Part shown: piece after piece, positions 5,583 to 8,437 of the stretch | Numbering within the stretch: position 1 is the first letter of the stretch | Layout: every line of letters begins with the position of its first letter | Assembly (NCBI GenBank): GCA_000436695.1 | Contig: HF992662.1 | Span: forward strand, 1-8,437 | Reading direction: 5' to 3' | Source: Prevotella sp. CAG:1185 | GTDB lineage: Bacteria; Bacteroidota; Bacteroidia; Bacteroidales; Bacteroidaceae | Length of the DNA stretch: 8,437 nt | The notes under the pieces: generated by a model | What the model was told of the DNA's origin: nothing | Database searches by the model: none | What the model saw: the letters and a program-made list of their open reading frames with translations, nothing else | Made by a program: the position numbers and the translations under genes

Positions 5583-6530
5583 TTATTCGCCCTTGAGGGC
5601 CTCCTTGCGCATGGCCTCGCCAAACTCCTTGTCGATAGAGTTGTCGATGCTCTTGCAGCAGTTCTCGGAGAATCTCTGCGCACATTCAATCACCTTGTCC
5701 CACAAATCCTCGCTGAGTCCGCGGTCTATGACGTCGCGCGTCACTCCGTATCGCATCATTCCGTACACCAGTCCGGCGTTGAAGTTGTCGCCGGCGCCTA
5801 TCGTGCTTACCGTGTTGGTGGCCGTAACGGGGTAGCTCTTCTTGAATCCGTTCTCGGCATGAAGCTCAACCGGCTGCGAGCCGTTGGTGTAGACGAACTT
5901 CTTGCAGTAGAAAGAAATCTCCGAGTTGTACACCTTGTCCGACGTGTCCATCTTGTACATCACCTTAAAGTCGTCGCGGCTGCCGCGCACTATGTCGGCA
6001 TACTCAAAGTTTTCGAGAATGTTCGGCGTGAGCTTCATCACCTCGTCGGCGTGCGAAGCCCTGAAGTTTACGTCGTAATATATTATCGCTCCGTTGCTGC
6101 GCGCATGGTTCATGACGGCTGCCACCTGCGGTCTGATAACCGGGTTGACGGCATAATAAGAGCCTATCATCACAATGTCGTCGCGGTTAATCTCGGGGCA
6201 CACATAGTCGAGTCTGTCGTGCGGGTGGTCTTTATAGAAGATATATTCGGCATCGTTGTTGTCGTTGAGAAACGCGAGCGACACCGGCGACTTACTGCCG
6301 TTGAACATGCAGACGTTAGAAGCGTCAACGCCGTTGTCCTTAAGAAACTTCACCGTGCTGCGGCCTATGCGGTCGTCGCCCACCTCGCTGATAAAAACTG
6401 CGGGCACTCCGGCGCGCCCAAGCGATATAATGCCATTGTACACAGAGCCTCCCGGAACGGCACTTACGGGTCGCTCGTTCTTGAAAATGATGTCTAATAC
6501 GGTTTCGCCTATTCCTATAACTTTCCTCAT
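5583..6530 (-). CDS. PfkB-family carbohydrate kinase (fructokinase/ribokinase type)
   Basis: Cytoplasmic ATP-dependent sugar kinase of the ribokinase/PfkB superfamily. The 315-residue protein starts MRKVIGIGETVLDII, as Bacteroidetes fructokinase-like members do. It shows signature 1 PGGSVYNGIISLGRAG (26-41), the DVNFR segment (153-157) equivalent to the DPNxR motif, and signature 2 STIGAGDNFNAG (242-253) with anion-hole glycines and catalytic base D248. The first Asp of the usual DTxGAGD is Ser (S242), a tolerated substitution. The sugar cannot be assigned from sequence alone; fructose is the common annotation for close relatives. It is first in the leftward gene set and may share a transcript with the flavodiiron and symporter genes, since the 81-bp gap has no convincing terminator or promoter. 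Confidence 0.9.
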   Translation of the reverse strand: MRKVIGIGETVLDIIFKNERPVSAVPGGSVYNGIISLGRAGVPAVFISEVGDDRIGRSTVKFLKDNGVDASNVCMFNGSKSPVSLAFLNDNNDAEYIFYKDHPHDRLDYVCPEINRDDIVMIGSYYAVNPVIRPQVAAVMNHARSNGAIIYYDVNFRASHADEVMKLTPNILENFEYADIVRGSRDDFKVMYKMDTSDKVYNSEISFYCKKFVYTNGSQPVELHAENGFKKSYPVTATNTVSTIGAGDNFNAGLVYGMMRYGVTRDVIDRGLSEDLWDKVIECAQRFSENCCKSIDNSIDKEFGEAMRKEALKGE

Positions 6531-6535
6531 CTGTT

Positions 6536-6607
6536 TTAGTTTTGACTTATTGCGGAGCTCCGGCAGCCCCCGTCTTTGTCAGGCATATTGACCTGCGGCA
6601 GGGCCAT
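6536..6607 (-). CDS. Possible 23-aa small ORF in the kinase leader
   Basis: An ATG ORF encoding MALPQVNMPDKDGG and nine further residues ends in TAA five bases before the kinase ATG. That placement fits a translationally coupled leader peptide. The region is GC-rich, so stops are rare and chance ORFs are likely; no homologue is recognised. Confidence 0.2.
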   Translation of the reverse strand: MALPQVNMPDKDGGCRSSAISQN

Positions 6608-6637
6608 GGCCGGCACCTTCTGAGGCGGCGCGTGGCT

Positions 6638-6688
6638 TTATGCGGCCGCGGTTGTGGCTGATGCGGATTTGGCTGTGGCGTACTCCAT
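6638..6688 (-). CDS. Possible 16-aa Ala/Thr/Ser-rich small ORF in the kinase leader
   Basis: The first ATG after the predicted kinase transcription start (near 6696) opens a 16-residue ORF, MEYATAKSASATTAAA, ending in TAA. It lies about 105 nt upstream of the kinase gene. Its low-complexity composition and short length make it weak as a gene; it is noted because it is first in the predicted transcript. Confidence 0.15.
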   Translation of the reverse strand: MEYATAKSASATTAAA

Positions 6689-6702
6689 TATCAAATTCGC
6701 TG

Positions 6703-6733
6703 CAAATATCTGAAATTTTTATTAAATAACAAA
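6703..6733 (-). promoter_or_regulatory. Predicted promoter of the kinase-flavodiiron-symporter set
   Basis: On the minus strand TTTG (6730-6733) is followed after exactly 19 bp by GATATTTG (6703-6710), one mismatch from TAnnTTTG. Transcription would start near 6696, giving a leader of about 165 nt that is markedly GC-rich between 6550 and 6680 and holds two short ORFs and short palindromes (GGAGCTCC, GGCCATGGCC). The -33 element lies just outside the peptidase -7 box. Confidence 0.5.
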
Positions 6734-6744
6734 TTAAAAAGTTG

Positions 6745-6752
6745 TATTTTTG
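6745..6752 (+). promoter_or_regulatory. -7 element of the M16 peptidase promoter
   Basis: TATTTTTG followed by CAC is an exact TAnnTTTG match in the standard context. Transcription should start near 6759, 28 nt before the ATG. No good TTG is found 19-21 bp upstream, so the -33 contact is weak or absent. The box interleaves with the divergent kinase promoter, so the two may compete for polymerase. Confidence 0.6.
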
Positions 6753-6786
6753 CACAATGGTTTTTTAAGCCTGAACAAAAGAACAA

Positions 6787-8016
6787 ATGCAATACAACAC
6801 TTATACTCTGACCAACGGCCTTAGGGTGATACACCTGCCGTCGGCATCGCCAGTAGTCTATTGCGGCTACGGAATATGCGCCGGTACGCGCGACGAGCAT
6901 CCGGGAGAAGAAGGCATCGCACATTTTTGCGAGCACACTACGTTTAAGGGCACCGCAAAGCGCACCTCGTTACAGATTCTTAACTGCCTTGAAAGGGTGG
7001 GGGGCGACCTCAACGCTTTCACCAACAAGGAGGACACCGTGTTCTATGCGGCCATTCTTAAAGAGCATATAGCAAGAGCCGTCGACCTGCTTACCGACAT
7101 GGTGTTCCACAGCACCTATCCGCAGGCTGAGATAGACAAGGAAATTGAGGTGATATGCGACGAGATTGAATGTTACAACGACTCGCCTGCCGAACTGATT
7201 TACGACGAGTTTGAGAACGCCATATTCAGCGGACATCCCCTCGGACACAACATACTCGGAAGGGCGGAGCGCCTGCGCGAATATACAACTGACAACGCAC
7301 TGAGCTTTACTCGCCGGTTCTACCGACCAGAGAACGCCGTGTTCTTTGCCTATGGCGACATAAGTTTCAGCCGTCTTGTAAAGCTTCTTGAGAAGGCAAC
7401 GGCCGACTTTCAGCCATGCTCCCCGCTGCTCGACACCATGCCCAAGGGCTTGCTTCCCGAATATAATCCGCAGGAACTGCTCAGCCAGAAGAACACTCAT
7501 CAGGCTCACGTGATGATTGGCAACCGTGCCTACAGCGTGCACGATGACAAGCGCATGGCACTGTATCTGCTCAACAACATACTCGGCGGACCGGGCATGA
7601 ACGCGCGGCTGAACATAGCCTTGCGCGAGAAGCACGGACTGGTGTATACCGTGGACAGCTCGATGGTGAGCTATTCTGACACCGGAATGTGGTGTACCTA
7701 TTTCGGATGCGACCCTAAGGACGTGAAGAAATGCCGCCGCCTCGTGATGCGCGAACTTGACCGCATGGCGCAGAAACCCATGTCGGCAGCTCAGCTTGCA
7801 GCCGCCAAACGGCAGATAAAGGGACAGATAGGAGTGGCGTGCGACAACCGTGAGAGTTTTGCCCTCGACTTTGCCAAGAGTTTCTTGCATTATGGATGGG
7901 AAAAGGACATCACTTCGCTCATGGCAAGGATAGACCGCATAGAGGCCTCAGAGATGCAGCTCGTGGCCCAGGAGGTGTTCAACAGCGACAGTCTTACAGT
8001 GCTGACATTCCTCTGA
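6787..8016 (+). CDS. M16-family (insulinase-like) zinc metallopeptidase
   Basis: Zinc peptidase of the M16 'inverzincin' family, which degrades peptides inside a two-half clam-shell chamber. The 409 residues correspond to two M16 half-domains. The N-terminal half has the inverted zinc motif HFCEH (46-50: H46 and H50 ligands, E49 catalytic), the substrate strand GGDLNAFTNKEDTVFYA (72-88) and a downstream glutamate, probably E126, as third zinc ligand. The C-terminal half has LREKHGLVYTVDS with the R280/Y287 pair typical of the family. With both active-site parts in one roughly 400-residue chain it fits the M16B type, which works as a dimer. No signal peptide is visible, so it is predicted cytoplasmic. 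ATG 6787 follows an A-rich leader as is normal in this phylum. No partner M16 gene is within the window; the substrate is unknown. Confidence 0.94.
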   Translation: MQYNTYTLTNGLRVIHLPSASPVVYCGYGICAGTRDEHPGEEGIAHFCEHTTFKGTAKRTSLQILNCLERVGGDLNAFTNKEDTVFYAAILKEHIARAVDLLTDMVFHSTYPQAEIDKEIEVICDEIECYNDSPAELIYDEFENAIFSGHPLGHNILGRAERLREYTTDNALSFTRRFYRPENAVFFAYGDISFSRLVKLLEKATADFQPCSPLLDTMPKGLLPEYNPQELLSQKNTHQAHVMIGNRAYSVHDDKRMALYLLNNILGGPGMNARLNIALREKHGLVYTVDSSMVSYSDTGMWCTYFGCDPKDVKKCRRLVMRELDRMAQKPMSAAQLAAAKRQIKGQIGVACDNRESFALDFAKSFLHYGWEKDITSLMARIDRIEASEMQLVAQEVFNSDSLTVLTFL

Positions 8017-8046
8017 TTCATGCTCGATAAAAGATAAATTTAAGTT

Positions 8047-8237
8047 GTTTGCTAACATCTTGATATTCAGACGTTTAGCAAAACCAAATAAATCGCTTTC
8101 CAAAAGGCCGTCTTTTAGCTTCTAAAAGGTGGCCTTTTATCGTGTAAAAGGCGTTCTTTTACAATGCAAAAGGCCACCTTTTGCAAAACAGCCAAAATAC
8201 GGTTGTCAGGCCGTTGGATTTAAGCGGACTTTCAGAC
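8047..8237 (+). repeat. Interspersed repeat, copy B: four 15-bp palindromic units at 22-bp period
   Basis: Units lie at 8102-8116, 8124-8138, 8146-8160 and 8168-8182, again exactly 22 bp apart with 7-bp spacers, all matching AAAAGG-N3-(C/T)CTTTT closely. Flanks shared with copy A are GCTAACA and TGATATTCAGACG at the left, CGCTTTCC just before unit 1, and GTTGTCAGGC (8202-8211) then TTCAGAC at the right. Compared with copy A it has roughly 20 extra bases between the left flank and CGCTTT (about 8074-8093) and lacks the AAATCGGT hairpin. It begins about 30 bp past the peptidase stop, in the same orientation relative to the upstream gene as copy A. With the terminator that follows, it accounts for the 326-bp gap between the peptidase and the next gene. 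Confidence 0.82.
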
Positions 8238-8280
8238 GCATGGAAAGCAGATTTTCATCCTGCTGTTTCGTGATAAAAGA

Positions 8281-8318
8281 ACAATCCCTCATGCCTGTCA
8301 AAGGGCGTGAGGGATTGT
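8281..8318. terminator. Bidirectional intrinsic terminator
   Basis: ACAATCCCTCATGCC (8281-8295) pairs with GGCGTGAGGGATTGT (8304-8318): 15 bp with one wobble and an 8-nt loop. The stem can extend by three pairs past a bulged A. CTTGTTTTG follows on + and TTCTTTTATC on -. It ends both the rightward peptidase transcript and the leftward gene whose stop is at 8343. Confidence 0.88.
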
Positions 8319-8342
8319 CTTGTTTTGTATTAATATATTGGG

Positions 8343-8437
8343 TTATTCGTAGAGATGAAACATGCGCTCCATCATCTGCCATTTCTGGTCTGACGTGGCA
8401 TCGGCGGCGCAATCCTGAAATTGTGCCACGTGCTCTT
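8343..8437 (-). CDS. C-terminal end of an unidentified protein (5' part outside window)
   Basis: The minus-strand frame ending in TAA at 8343-8345 is open to the right edge and encodes EHVAQFQDCAADATSDQKW then QMMERMFHLYE: polar, helix-favouring and without low complexity, as expected of a real C-terminus. A strong terminator lies 24 bp beyond the stop. Another frame is also open here (encoding CHVRPEMADDG), but it has no stop before the terminator hairpin and runs through it and far into the intergenic region, so this frame is preferred. The family is not recognisable from 30 residues. Confidence 0.6.
   Translation of the reverse strand, partial: EHVAQFQDCAADATSDQKWQMMERMFHLYE

Noticed and set aside
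5565..6497. 310-codon + strand ORF antisense to the PfkB kinase
   Set aside because: Mirror-frame artefact of codon bias; no motifs, while the opposite strand has all PfkB signatures.
6970..7890. 306-codon minus-strand ORF opposite the M16 peptidase
   Set aside because: Antisense shadow; the + strand has HxxEH and R/Y motifs in an intact frame.
1..8437. tRNA, rRNA or known riboswitch
   Set aside because: No cloverleaf, rRNA segment or recognised riboswitch core was seen on either strand by eye; a covariance-model search would be needed to exclude weak cases.

Overview
The window looks like chromosomal DNA from a Bacteroidales bacterium, most likely Prevotella or a close relative. Genes start after A/T-rich leaders without Shine-Dalgarno sequences. 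Upstream regions carry the Bacteroidetes sigma-ABfr promoter pattern (TTG or TTTG, 19-20 bp, TAnnTTTG) at several places. The proteins (DEAD-box helicase, A-type flavodiiron protein, PfkB kinase, single-chain M16 peptidase) are of Bacteroidales type. The genus call is inference; no marker gene is present.

Left part (1-2876). A DEAD-box RNA helicase gene runs leftward off the edge, apparently from a TTG start. Its promoter stands back-to-back, across about 150 bp, with a rightward promoter that overlaps an inverted repeat. The rightward promoter leads into a foldable leader of roughly 100 nt, then a HigB/RelE-type toxin, a HigA-type antitoxin and a LOG-family nucleotide hydrolase, all closely spaced on the + strand.

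Middle part (2861-6760). A tail-to-tail junction holds the first copy of an interspersed repeat and a bidirectional terminator. Leftward from there, in transcription order, come a PfkB-family sugar kinase, an A-type flavodiiron protein and an SLC1-type amino acid/cation symporter. The last two overlap by one base (TAATG), so they are very probably translationally coupled. The kinase has a long GC-rich leader with two small ORFs, and its promoter interleaves with that of the divergent M16 peptidase.

Right part (6760-8437). A cytosolic M16 zinc peptidase is followed by a second copy of the repeat, another strong bidirectional terminator, and the last 30 residues of an unrecognised leftward gene.

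The most unusual element is the repeat pair. Each copy carries four 15-bp near-palindromes (consensus AAAAGG-N3-CCTTTT) at an exact 22-bp period, with conserved flanks. Both copies sit in the same orientation directly 3' of a + strand gene and before a bidirectional terminator, in convergent intergenic regions. The rest of the window is mostly conserved housekeeping or accessory genes, with a type II toxin-antitoxin locus that has a structured leader.
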